Notes under the pieces: generated by a model | The model's database searches: none | The model's input: only the letters and a program-made list of their open reading frames with translations | What the model was told of the DNA's origin: nothing | In this document: piece after piece, positions 1 to 6,136 of the stretch | Position numbering within the stretch: position 1 is the first letter of the stretch | Layout: each line of letters starts with the position of its first letter | Made by a program: the position numbers and the translations under genes | DNA from: Prevotella sp. | GTDB taxonomy: Bacteria > Bacteroidota > Bacteroidia > Bacteroidales > Bacteroidaceae | Reading direction: 5' to 3' | DNA: 16,042 nt | Assembly (NCBI GenBank): GCA_021204735.1 | Contig: JAJPYV010000142.1 | Location: 1 to 16,042, forward strand

Positions 1-39
1 GGCTTCTACTTTTGTGAGGGTTGGAAGGGGCTACTTTAA

Positions 40-207
40 TCAGTCGTCCTCCAAAACAGAAAACTCATCCTTTCCGACACCACACAGAGGACATACCCAA
101 TCGTCAGGAATATCCTCAAATGCCGTTCCAGGCTGTATTCCACTGTCAGGGTCACCTACTTCAGGATCATAAATATAACCACATGTGTCACAAACATACT
201 TTTTCAT
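40..207 (-). CDS. Rubredoxin, 55 aa
   Basis: Small cytoplasmic one-iron electron carrier. The translation begins [19 protein letters not shown] and ends FSVLEDD. The four iron-binding cysteines form two pairs, C6-x2-C9 (CDTCGY) and C39-x2-C42 (CPLCG), with the usual DWVCP context; 55 residues is the normal length. In anaerobes rubredoxins pass electrons to rubrerythrin or superoxide reductase in oxygen and peroxide defence, but no such partner lies in the window, so the partner is unknown. The start is unusual for this phylum in having a Shine-Dalgarno-like AAGGA five bases before ATG. It lies downstream of the GT9 gene on the same strand, separated by 84 bases that contain a hairpin, so it may be transcribed separately; no clear -7 element was found. 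Only 39 bases, with no visible feature, lie beyond the stop. Confidence 0.95.
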   Translation of the reverse strand: MKKYVCDTCGYIYDPEVGDPDSGIQPGTAFEDIPDDWVCPLCGVGKDEFSVLEDD

Positions 208-260
208 AATTTTCCTTTCTTCTTCTAATTTAAAAAAATAAAAAAACTAATCACTATTTC

Positions 261-273
261 CCGCTTATAGCGG
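261..273 (-). terminator. Possible weak terminator hairpin after the GT9 gene
   Basis: CCGCT-TAT-AGCGG forms a 5-bp GC-rich stem with a 3-base loop. On the minus strand two runs of T follow, but only after about 14 bases, so this is a weak intrinsic terminator or a processing hairpin between the GT9 gene and rubredoxin. The rest of the 208-291 gap is A/T-rich with no clear promoter. Confidence 0.35.
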
Positions 274-284
274 TATTTTATTAA

Positions 285-301
285 TTCCACTTTAAGTGGA
301 A
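285..301. repeat. Perfect inverted repeat over the GT9 stop codon
   Basis: TTCCACTT-T-AAGTGGAA is an 8+1+8 dyad covering the last codons and the stop of the GT9 gene. As RNA it makes a tight hairpin that could protect the 3' end or help termination together with the hairpin at 261-273. No T-run follows directly, so it is not called a terminator. Confidence 0.5.
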
Positions 302-1365
302 GGGATTTCCAACGGCATCTCACTGAGAACCCTGTCAACCTTAGCCACAATGAGTTCCGGAGAGATATTCTTCAAACAGGCATAGTCCTCTCTCATGCAC
401 AGTTTATTACCGAAAATACTGCACGGACGGCAAGGCAAGTCAATCTGCACCACATTCTCCATTTTCTGATTCCAGCCCAAAAAACCTGCAAATGGATGTG
501 TAGCCCCCCACACACTGACAACGGTAGTTCCCACAATGGATGCCATGTGCATGTTGGCGCTGTCCATAGATACCATTACGTCAAGATGACTCATCAAGAC
601 AAGTTCCTGACGCAGGTTTCTCACGTGGTCAGGTACACACACGCATTGGGCATATTTCACACACCATTTCTTCAAGATGTCAAGATTATCATTCTTTCCA
701 CCGAAAAGAAAAATCCTGCTTTCTGGATAGTGGTCAACCAACTTAACTATTACCTCCTCCATCAGTCTGGTAGGGTATGCTTTTCCTACATGGGCGGCAA
801 AAGGTGCTATACCAATCCAACGCTCTTTCCCCTTTGGAATATCAAGCGCATGAGGCAATTCACTCATATCACCACCTTCTGGTGGAAATATCGACGTGAA
901 TTCGAGTTTTACGGGATAGCCGAGACGTCCGAATACGTCGGCATAATTATCGAACGGAGTGGGCTGCTGCACTAACTGTTTTCCAGACGAAGCCACAAGT
1001 GCCTTTCTGCCAGCACGATGCTTGTCAATATGCTCTACTCGGTAACGGTCCATATTAAAACGCATACGCAGATAATCTGACCGTAACACATTATGTAAAT
1101 CAGCTATGGCAGTGAAATTCTTCGCCGTCAATCTACGGTAAAGGGCATTCAATCCCATCATCCCCTTATACTCTCTATTCAGATCTGCCTCCATAACCCC
1201 CACATTTGATGGCATATTCTCAAAGAACGGGCGGACAAAAGGACGGCTCAGCATGGTTATCCTCACATCGGGATATTGCCGTGCAAGTGAATAGACCACA
1301 GGAACTGTCATTGCAACATCACCCATGGCAGAAAATCTGATTATAAGTATATGCTCAGTTTTCAT
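292..1365 (-). CDS. GT9 glycosyltransferase (heptosyltransferase-like)
   Basis: 357 aa, the usual length for glycosyltransferase family 9, whose known members move ADP-heptose onto lipopolysaccharide core on the cytoplasmic face of the inner membrane. The N-terminus ILIIRFSAMGDVAMTVPVV is the family's first Rossmann strand with the G-D acceptor-site motif. A second nucleotide-binding half follows from about residue 180 (IGIAPFAAHVGKAYP). The donor-site signature is DSANMHMAS at about D268, followed by VSVWGATHPF. The cysteine cluster near the C-terminus (CRPC, then C and C) is also common in the family. Its ATG overlaps the upstream stop in an ATGA junction (1362-1365), so translation is probably coupled to the DUF4254 gene. 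The exact sugar donor and acceptor cannot be read from sequence. Confidence 0.9.
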   Translation of the reverse strand: MKTEHILIIRFSAMGDVAMTVPVVYSLARQYPDVRITMLSRPFVRPFFENMPSNVGVMEADLNREYKGMMGLNALYRRLTAKNFTAIADLHNVLRSDYLRMRFNMDRYRVEHIDKHRAGRKALVASSGKQLVQQPTPFDNYADVFGRLGYPVKLEFTSIFPPEGGDMSELPHALDIPKGKERWIGIAPFAAHVGKAYPTRLMEEVIVKLVDHYPESRIFLFGGKNDNLDILKKWCVKYAQCVCVPDHVRNLRQELVLMSHLDVMVSMDSANMHMASIVGTTVVSVWGATHPFAGFLGWNQKMENVVQIDLPCRPCSIFGNKLCMREDYACLKNISPELIVAKVDRVLSEMPLEIPST

Positions 1366-1973
1366 TTGTTTTTCTTAGCATACAATATGGGGTTGGTAGC
1401 AGGGTCGTTGTACATTTTCATCTGACGATAGACTTTCATGTACTTACGCCCTTCGGCTATGTCGTCAAGCAATTGGTCAATTGCCGTGCACAAATCTATC
1501 TGTTGCTGGAGAAGTATGTCAAGTTTTTGTAGACAACGCTGCTTATGTTCTGCATCAGCGTCCGTGCGCTCCGTTTGCTCCTTCATGTGATATATTTTCA
1601 GTGCAAGTATAGATAGTCTGTCAACTGCCCAAGCAGGACTTTCAGTGTTTATGCGTGCATCGGGCAATACTTTCACGTCCTTATACTTATAAAATAAATA
1701 ACCGTCAATCTGTTCCACAAGGTCAGTGCGCTCCTGATTGCTACGGTCTATACGCCGTTTCAAAAGCAAAGCCTCGGCAGGGTCGATATTAGGGTCGCGT
1801 ATTAAATCTTCAAGATGCCACTGTACAGTATCAATCCAACATTTAAGGTACAGGCTGTTTTCTATAGTTTCCGCTTTATACGGATTACATATTAGGTTGT
1901 CAACATCGTCAACAAGGTGATAATCATTTATCGCCTTAATGAAAATGCTATTGCAAAGTTCGGTAAATGACAT
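1362..1973 (-). CDS. DUF4254 family protein
   Basis: 203 aa when started at MSFTELCNSIF (ATG at 1971-1973). The same frame is open further upstream to 2177, but that stretch would read through this gene's own promoter and the divergent pdxB control region, so I reject the longer form. The protein has no signal peptide or membrane segment and looks mainly helical and charged (for example KQRCLQKLDILLQQQIDLCTAIDQ shortened: a leucine/glutamine-rich helix near residues 155-180). I recognise it as a DUF4254 protein, a Bacteroidetes family of unknown biochemical role. It overlaps the GT9 gene by 4 bases, which suggests a stoichiometric or functional link with surface glycan synthesis. A promoter of the expected form lies 26-56 bases upstream. 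Confidence 0.85.
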   Translation of the reverse strand: MSFTELCNSIFIKAINDYHLVDDVDNLICNPYKAETIENSLYLKCWIDTVQWHLEDLIRDPNIDPAEALLLKRRIDRSNQERTDLVEQIDGYLFYKYKDVKVLPDARINTESPAWAVDRLSILALKIYHMKEQTERTDADAEHKQRCLQKLDILLQQQIDLCTAIDQLLDDIAEGRKYMKVYRQMKMYNDPATNPILYAKKNK

Positions 1974-1998
1974 GTCAAATATGTGTGTTTGTTCTTTG

Positions 1999-2029
1999 CA
2001 AAAGTAAATGTTTATTTTCATAATACCAA
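1999..2029 (-). promoter_or_regulatory. Bacteroidetes-type promoter for DUF4254-GT9
   Basis: On the minus strand, TTG (2027-2029), 20 bases, then TACTTTTG (1999-2006) matches the Bacteroidetes primary sigma pattern TTTG-N19-21-TAnnTTTG. Transcription should start near 1992, leaving a leader of about 20 bases before the ATG, which supports the shorter start of the DUF4254 gene. Confidence 0.7.
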
Positions 2030-2037
2030 TAAAAAAA

Positions 2038-2052
2038 CCGTAAAATTTACGG
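2038..2052. promoter_or_regulatory. Candidate operator between divergent promoters
   Basis: CCGTAAA-A-TTTACGG is a perfect 7+1+7 dyad. It lies between the -33 region of the minus-strand DUF4254 promoter (2027-2029) and the likely -33 region of the plus-strand pdxB promoter (about 2059-2062). It is upstream of both predicted start sites and so would not be transcribed, which favours a protein-binding site over an RNA hairpin. The regulator is unknown. Confidence 0.5.
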
Positions 2053-2080
2053 AAACGCCCTGATAGTAACGGATAATTAC

Positions 2081-2088
2081 TAACTTTG
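2081..2088 (+). promoter_or_regulatory. -7 element of the pdxB promoter
   Basis: TAACTTTG exactly fits TAnnTTTG. The matching -33 region is poor (CTG at 2060-2062, 18 bases upstream), as in a promoter that needs an activator. The predicted start near 2095 gives a leader of about 60 bases that contains the GTTGAAA repeat. Confidence 0.6.
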
Positions 2089-2106
2089 CATGGCTCTTGG
2101 AAGAGA

Positions 2107-2140
2107 GTTTGAAGTTGAAAGTTGAAAGTTGAAAGTTTGA
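2107..2140 (+). repeat. GTTGAAA heptanucleotide tandem repeat
   Basis: Three perfect head-to-tail copies of GTTGAAA occupy 2114-2134. Degenerate copies flank them (GTTTGAA at 2107-2113 and GTTTGA at 2135-2140). The tract sits in the predicted untranslated leader of pdxB, about 15 bases before the ATG. A 7-base unit in a leader could change copy number by slippage without breaking a reading frame. Confidence 0.85.
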
Positions 2141-2155
2141 TTGTACGGAAAATAT

Positions 2156-3202
2156 ATGAAGATAGTAATTGACGCAAAAATACCTTATATAAGAGATGCT
2201 ATCAGTAATATAACAGATAATGCTGTGTATTTAAACGGTATGGACATACGTCCAGAAGATGTGCATGACGCCAACGCACTTATAGTAAGGACACGTACCC
2301 ACTGCAATGAAGCATTACTCGGTGGGAGTAAAGTCAGATTTGTTGCTACAGCGACTATCGGTTACGACCATATCGACACGGATTACATGCAACGTGCAGG
2401 GATTGAGTGGATGAATTGTCCTGGGTGCAACTCATCTTCGGTGGCACAGTATATACGGTCAGTTTTAATACTATTGAAACGAGAGAAGAAAGCAACTCTA
2501 AAAGGCATGACAATAGGTATTGTGGGTTGCGGAAACGTTGGTACGAAAGTGGCAAGCGTGGCTTCAGACTTTGGCATGAAAGTTCTTGTATGCGACCCTC
2601 CACGAAAAGACAGGGGTGACGTTGGCAGGTTTGTGGAAATGACAGATATAGCAATAGAGAGCGACATTATAACCTTCCATGTACCGTTGACAAAACACGG
2701 GAAATACGCTACGTTTCATTTGGCAGACTCTGAGTTCTTCTCACATTTGCAACGACATCCTATTATAATAAATACAAGTCGTGGTGGTGTGGTGGATAAT
2801 GATGCTTTACTAAAAGCTATAATTTCTGACAAGGTGCACGATGTGGTGATAGACACATGGGAAAACGAGCCTACAATAAATCTTGACTTGCTTGAAAAGG
2901 TATGGCTCGGAACTCCACATATAGCCGGATACAGTGCAGACGGTAAGGTGAATGCCGACAATATGGTTTTGGAAGGATTATGCCGCCATTTCGGGATAGA
3001 AAATTGTCCTCATGTAGAACCGCCGTCATTGCCTGACAGTTTTGTTCCTTCTGATAAAGCAGAAACTCTTTGTCTGCAACTTTATAATCCACATGATGAT
3101 AGCATGAAATTAAAAAACTCACCAGAAAAGTTTGAGCAATTGCGCAACAACTATCCTCTTAGGCGAGAGACATACAGTCGTGCCCTTCCCTATGATCTTT
3201 AG
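2156..3202 (+). CDS. pdxB: Erythronate-4-phosphate dehydrogenase
   Basis: 348 aa cytoplasmic NAD-dependent enzyme that oxidises 4-phosphoerythronate to 2-oxo-3-hydroxy-4-phosphobutanoate, the second step of the DXP-dependent pyridoxal phosphate pathway. It has the D-isomer 2-hydroxyacid dehydrogenase fold: a nucleotide-binding motif G124-x-G126-xx-G129 (VGCGNVGTKVAS), and the catalytic triad R209 (NTSRGG), E238 (ENEP) and H255 (TPHIAG), each one position from the E. coli PdxB residues. The region after about 270 corresponds to the PdxB dimerisation domain, here rather short. ATG at 2156 is chosen because the protein then begins MKIVIDAKIPYIRD as in the family; an in-frame TTG at 2141 would add five residues that abut the repeat tract. 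It is divergent from DUF4254-GT9, and no other pdx gene is in the window. Confidence 0.93.
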   Translation: MKIVIDAKIPYIRDAISNITDNAVYLNGMDIRPEDVHDANALIVRTRTHCNEALLGGSKVRFVATATIGYDHIDTDYMQRAGIEWMNCPGCNSSSVAQYIRSVLILLKREKKATLKGMTIGIVGCGNVGTKVASVASDFGMKVLVCDPPRKDRGDVGRFVEMTDIAIESDIITFHVPLTKHGKYATFHLADSEFFSHLQRHPIIINTSRGGVVDNDALLKAIISDKVHDVVIDTWENEPTINLDLLEKVWLGTPHIAGYSADGKVNADNMVLEGLCRHFGIENCPHVEPPSLPDSFVPSDKAETLCLQLYNPHDDSMKLKNSPEKFEQLRNNYPLRRETYSRALPYDL

Positions 3203-3292
3203 TGAATATTGAAGGTTTTCTAATCTACCATTCATTGCATTATATCTCTGTAAATGCAAAAAAGAATTAAAAAAGTAAGGGGAAAGGGGTAA

Positions 3293-3323
3293 ATAATTGC
3301 ACAATTATACACCTTATGTGCAA
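3293..3323. promoter_or_regulatory. Overlapping dyads upstream of acpP
   Basis: ATAATTG-CA-CAATTAT (3293-3308) is a perfect 7+2+7 dyad. It shares its left part with a second inverted repeat, TTGCACA (3297-3303) with TGTGCAA (3317-3323). They cannot both form as RNA. They lie about 30-55 bases upstream of the predicted acpP -33 element and 90 bases after the pdxB stop, so they could be an operator for fatty acid genes or a weak pdxB 3' hairpin (a T-run follows at 3334-3339). The rest of the 3203-3495 gap is A/T-rich and holds no gene. Confidence 0.4.
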
Positions 3324-3349
3324 AATTAAACACTTTTTTGTCAAAAATA

Positions 3350-3381
3350 TTTGCACCATTGAATAAAAATGATTTCCTTTG
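3350..3381 (+). promoter_or_regulatory. Probable acpP-fabF-rnc promoter
   Basis: TTTG (3350-3353), 20 bases, then TTCCTTTG (3374-3381), one mismatch from TAnnTTTG. The start would fall near 3388, giving a leader of about 108 bases before acpP. No better match was found in the gap. Confidence 0.5.
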
Positions 3382-3495
3382 CACCGATTTTTTAATCCGA
3401 CCTTGTGGCAAATAGCATACAAATTATCAAAATGCCGTATGTTACGAGGCAAATCTAAATAGAAAATTTTATTAACATTTTAAAAAATTACAATC

Positions 3496-3732
3496 ATGTC
3501 AGAAATTGAATCAAAAGTAAAAGCAATCATTGTTGATAAACTTGGTGTTGACGAATCAGAAGTAAAGTTAGAGGCAAGTTTCACTAACGACTTAGGTGCA
3601 GACTCTCTTGACACAGTAGAGTTGATTATGGAGTTTGAGAAAGAGTTCAACATCTCTATTCCTGACGATAAGGCTGAGACAATTGCCACAGTAGGTGATG
3701 CCATCAAGTACATCGAAGAGAACCAGAAATAA
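3496..3732 (+). CDS. acpP: Acyl carrier protein
   Basis: 78 aa, small and strongly acidic, the cytoplasmic carrier of growing acyl chains in type II fatty acid synthesis. The phosphopantetheine attachment site is S37 in [12 protein letters not shown], the standard DSL motif, followed by the acidic helix II ([11 protein letters not shown]) that docks on partner enzymes such as FabF. Length and composition are typical. It lies 18 bases before fabF on the same strand, a very common pairing, and is the first gene of the probable acpP-fabF-rnc operon. The upstream leader of about 108 bases is long for this phylum, where many leaders are short. Confidence 0.97.
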   Translation: MSEIESKVKAIIVDKLGVDESEVKLEASFTNDLGADSLDTVELIMEFEKEFNISIPDDKAETIATVGDAIKYIEENQK

Positions 3733-3750
3733 AATTCCACAAATAAATAG

Positions 3751-5013
3751 ATGGAATTAAAAAGAGTAGTAGTAACAGGTATGGGCGCAGTGACACCGCT
3801 CGGAAACAACAAGGAGGAAACTTGGAAAAACCTACTTGCGGGTGTCAGTGGCGCAGCCCCTATTACTTTGTTTGACGCTTCACTGTTCAAAACACAGTTC
3901 GCTTGCGAGGTTAAGGGACTTGACCTTAACGAATATATCGACCGTAGAGAGGCTCGCAAGATGGACAGATATACCCAGTTTGCCATCGTGGCGGCAAAAC
4001 AGGCAGTTGAGGACAGTGGAATGGACTTAGAAAAGGTAGACAAAAACCGCATCGGAGTGATTTACGGTGTTGGTATTGGTGGTATTAATACCTTTGAGGA
4101 AGAGGTGAAATACTATGGTATCAACCAGGCAAACGGTCCGAAATTCAATCCTTTCTTTATTCCGAAAATGATTGCCGATATAGCATCGGGGCATATTTCC
4201 ATGATTTATGGATTCCATGGACCGAACTATACCACTACGTCTGCTTGTGCTTCCTCTACGAATGCACTTGCTGATGCGTACAATCATATCAGATTAGGAA
4301 AGGCGAACGTCATTGTAGCAGGAGGTGCTGAGGCAGCACTTTGCGCTTGTGGTGTAGGCGGTTTCAATGCCATGCATGCCTTATCGACACGTAATGACGA
4401 CCCGACGAGGGCATCGCGCCCATTCAGTGCAAGTCGTGACGGTTTCGTGATGGGTGAGGGAGCAGGATGTCTTATCCTTGAAGAGCTTGAGCATGCAAAG
4501 GCACGTGGAGCGAAGATTTACGCAGAGATGGTTGGTGAAGGCGAGAGTGCCGATGCCTATCATATCACTGCTTCGCATCCGGAAGGTCTTGGAGCTAAGC
4601 TTGTTATGCAAAACGCTCTTGACGATGCAGGTATGAAACCTGAGGACATTGACTACATCAACGTACACGGAACATCAACGCCAGTTGGTGATATCTCTGA
4701 GGTAAAAGCTATCAAAGAGGTTTTTGGGGACGCTGCATATAAACTGAACATCAGTTCCACAAAGTCAATGACCGGTCACTTGCTTGGTGCTGCAGGAGCA
4801 GTTGAGGCAATGGCAACCGTATTTGCGGTTCAGAACGATATCATCCCTCCGACGATCAACCATGATGAAAATGACAAGGACGAGGGGATTGATTATAATC
4901 TTAATTTCACTTTCAATAAAGCACAAAAGCGCACTGTACGTGCCGCCCTTAGCAATACGTTTGGATTTGGAGGACATAATGCCTGTGTAATCTTCAAAAA
5001 ATATGACGATTGA
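3751..5013 (+). CDS. fabF: 3-oxoacyl-ACP synthase II
   Basis: 420 aa condensing enzyme that elongates acyl-ACP with malonyl-ACP, releasing carbon dioxide; it is the main elongation step of fatty acid synthesis and works on the AcpP encoded just upstream. The Cys-His-His triad of the KAS I/II class is complete: C166 in TTSACASSTNA, H306 in NVHGTSTPVGD and H343 in KSMTGHLLGAAGA. The N-terminus KRVVVTGMGAVTPLG and the C-terminal NTFGFGGHNACVIFKK glycine-rich loop are both family hallmarks, so the gene is full length. Its last 11 bases overlap the start of rnc in another frame, implying translational coupling. Confidence 0.97.
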   Translation: MELKRVVVTGMGAVTPLGNNKEETWKNLLAGVSGAAPITLFDASLFKTQFACEVKGLDLNEYIDRREARKMDRYTQFAIVAAKQAVEDSGMDLEKVDKNRIGVIYGVGIGGINTFEEEVKYYGINQANGPKFNPFFIPKMIADIASGHISMIYGFHGPNYTTTSACASSTNALADAYNHIRLGKANVIVAGGAEAALCACGVGGFNAMHALSTRNDDPTRASRPFSASRDGFVMGEGAGCLILEELEHAKARGAKIYAEMVGEGESADAYHITASHPEGLGAKLVMQNALDDAGMKPEDIDYINVHGTSTPVGDISEVKAIKEVFGDAAYKLNISSTKSMTGHLLGAAGAVEAMATVFAVQNDIIPPTINHDENDKDEGIDYNLNFTFNKAQKRTVRAALSNTFGFGGHNACVIFKKYDD

Positions 5014-6085
5014 TAACTTTATTGATAAAATAAAGCTCCCTTTCCGTAAAGAAAAGGAGCTTTATTTATCTTTATATAAAATTATGGGGTTCTTCCCCCA
5101 CAAAATCTCTTTATACAAGACGGCTCTTATGCATAAGAGCATTGCTCACCGCAACTCAAAAGGGAAGCCTGTGAACAACGAGCGTCTTGAGTTCTTGGGT
5201 GATGCCATTCTTGATGCAATAGTAGGTGACATCGTGTTCAGACGTTTTGAGGGCAAGCGTGAGGGGTTTCTCACTAATACCCGTAGTAAAATCGTGCAAC
5301 GGGAGACTCTCAACAAGTTGGCAAACGAGATAGGAATCAGTCAGTTGATTTTATCAAGTGGCCATTCATCATCCCACAACAGTTACATGGAAGGAAACGC
5401 TTTTGAAGCTCTCGTGGGTGCGATATATCTCGACAGGGGTTACAATGCCTGCATGCGTTTCATGCAGAAACGTATACTGTCGCAAGTAATCAATCTCGAC
5501 AAGGTGGCTTATAAAGAGGTAAATTTCAAGAGCAAACTCATAGAATGGTGCCAGAAGAACAAGGTGGTTCTTGAATTTAAATTGATAGAGCAGAAACGCG
5601 ACAATAATAATAGTCCTGTGTTTTCTTACATGGCAGTTATCGAGGGAATAGAAGCTGGTAAGGGTGTAGGTTATTCCAAAAAAGAAAGTCAGCAAAATGC
5701 AAGTAAAATAACATTGCAAAGTCTTAGGCGTAAGCCTCAGTTTATAGATGCTGTTTTCGCTGCCAAAGCAGACCGTACGAAAATGGAGGAGGAACCTATT
5801 GAGAATGTTCCTGACGTGGAAGTCAAGGAAGAATTCATCATTCATCAGGAACAGGAACAGCCTGAACAAGAGAAGGAAAAAGAGAAAAAGACAACACGCA
5901 AATCAAGAAAGACAGTAGAAGGAAAAGATTTAGATATGGATTTAAAACAAGTAACGGAAAAGGAGGCAACCACAGAAGAAACATCCCTTTCCGATACTGA
6001 TACAAAATCCAAACCCCTTACAAAAGAAGATATAATAGCGGCAGCTGAGATGGCTGCATTTGCCGAGTCATCAGATGATAATTAA
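5003..6085 (+). CDS. rnc: Ribonuclease III with long charged C-terminal tail
   Basis: 360 aa double-strand-specific endoribonuclease that processes rRNA precursors and structured mRNAs. The catalytic domain (about residues 20-160) has the signature NERLEFLGDAILD with metal ligands E60, E63 and D67 equivalent to E. coli E38, E41 and D45, and FEALVGAIYLD with E135 equivalent to the essential E117. The position of E. coli D114 is N132 here. A double-stranded RNA-binding domain spans about 174-242 (NFKSKLIEWC... to ASKITLQSL). A tail of roughly 115 residues follows, rich in Glu, Lys, Gln and Thr and likely disordered; E. coli RNase III is only 226 aa. The start overlaps fabF by 11 bases. The first 140 bases of the coding region contain three hairpins, listed separately. 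Confidence 0.95.
   Translation: MTIDNFIDKIKLPFRKEKELYLSLYKIMGFFPHKISLYKTALMHKSIAHRNSKGKPVNNERLEFLGDAILDAIVGDIVFRRFEGKREGFLTNTRSKIVQRETLNKLANEIGISQLILSSGHSSSHNSYMEGNAFEALVGAIYLDRGYNACMRFMQKRILSQVINLDKVAYKEVNFKSKLIEWCQKNKVVLEFKLIEQKRDNNNSPVFSYMAVIEGIEAGKGVGYSKKESQQNASKITLQSLRRKPQFIDAVFAAKADRTKMEEEPIENVPDVEVKEEFIIHQEQEQPEQEKEKEKKTTRKSRKTVEGKDLDMDLKQVTEKEATTEETSLSDTDTKSKPLTKEDIIAAAEMAAFAESSDDN
5024..5070 (+). promoter_or_regulatory. Long hairpin in the start of rnc mRNA
   Basis: The arms 5024-5039 (GATAAAATAAAGCTCC) and 5056-5070 (GGAGCTTTATTTATC) pair over 15 bp with a single bulged A at 5027. Inside, CTTT (5040-5043) pairs with AAAG (5048-5051) around CCGT, leaving an AAAA bulge. Total about 19 bp, starting 21 bases into rnc and 11 bases after the fabF stop. 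It resembles an RNase III substrate; there is no adjacent pure T-run, so termination is less likely. Confidence 0.75.
5085..5100 (+). repeat. Small GC hairpin in rnc codons 28-33
   Basis: TGGGG (5085-5089), a TTCTT loop, and CCCCA at 5096-5100 with one spare C at 5095. Second of three successive stem-loops at the start of rnc. Confidence 0.5.
5123..5140 (+). repeat. Perfect 18-base palindrome in rnc
   Basis: GCTCTTATGCATAAGAGC reads the same on both strands, within codons 41-46 (ALMHKS). In single-stranded RNA it could fold on itself or pair two mRNA copies. The protein motif here (HKS) is conserved, which fixes only part of the sequence. Confidence 0.7.
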
Positions 6086-6112
6086 ATTTTAGGAATCGGC
6101 ACTCTTGCAACA

Positions 6113-6135
6113 TTGTTTGAGGAAGGCCTCAACAA
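6113..6135. terminator. Hairpin between convergent rnc and OPT genes
   Basis: TTG-T-TTGAGG (6113-6122) pairs with CCTCAACAA (6127-6135) over 9 bp with one bulged T, around an AAGG loop. It lies between the two stop codons. The T-run on either side is poor (TCACTTTCTCTTT on the plus side), so it may be a weak two-way terminator. Confidence 0.4.
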
Positions 6136-6136
6136 A

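Noticed and set aside
496..975. 159-codon open frame on the plus strand inside the GT9 gene
   Set aside because: It is the shadow of a well-supported glycosyltransferase on the other strand and has no family features or promoter.
1974..2177. N-terminal extension of the DUF4254 frame up to 2177
   Set aside because: It would encode a Ser/Phe/Gln-rich stretch that is just the GTTGAAA repeat and the two divergent promoters read in frame; the 203-aa start has a matching promoter.
3432..3458. Eight-codon upstream frame (MPYVTRQI) and possible GGCA/TGCC, CATAC/GTATG pairings in the acpP leader
   Set aside because: Stems of 4-5 bp and a short frame in A/T-rich leader are expected by chance; no attenuator logic or terminator is visible.
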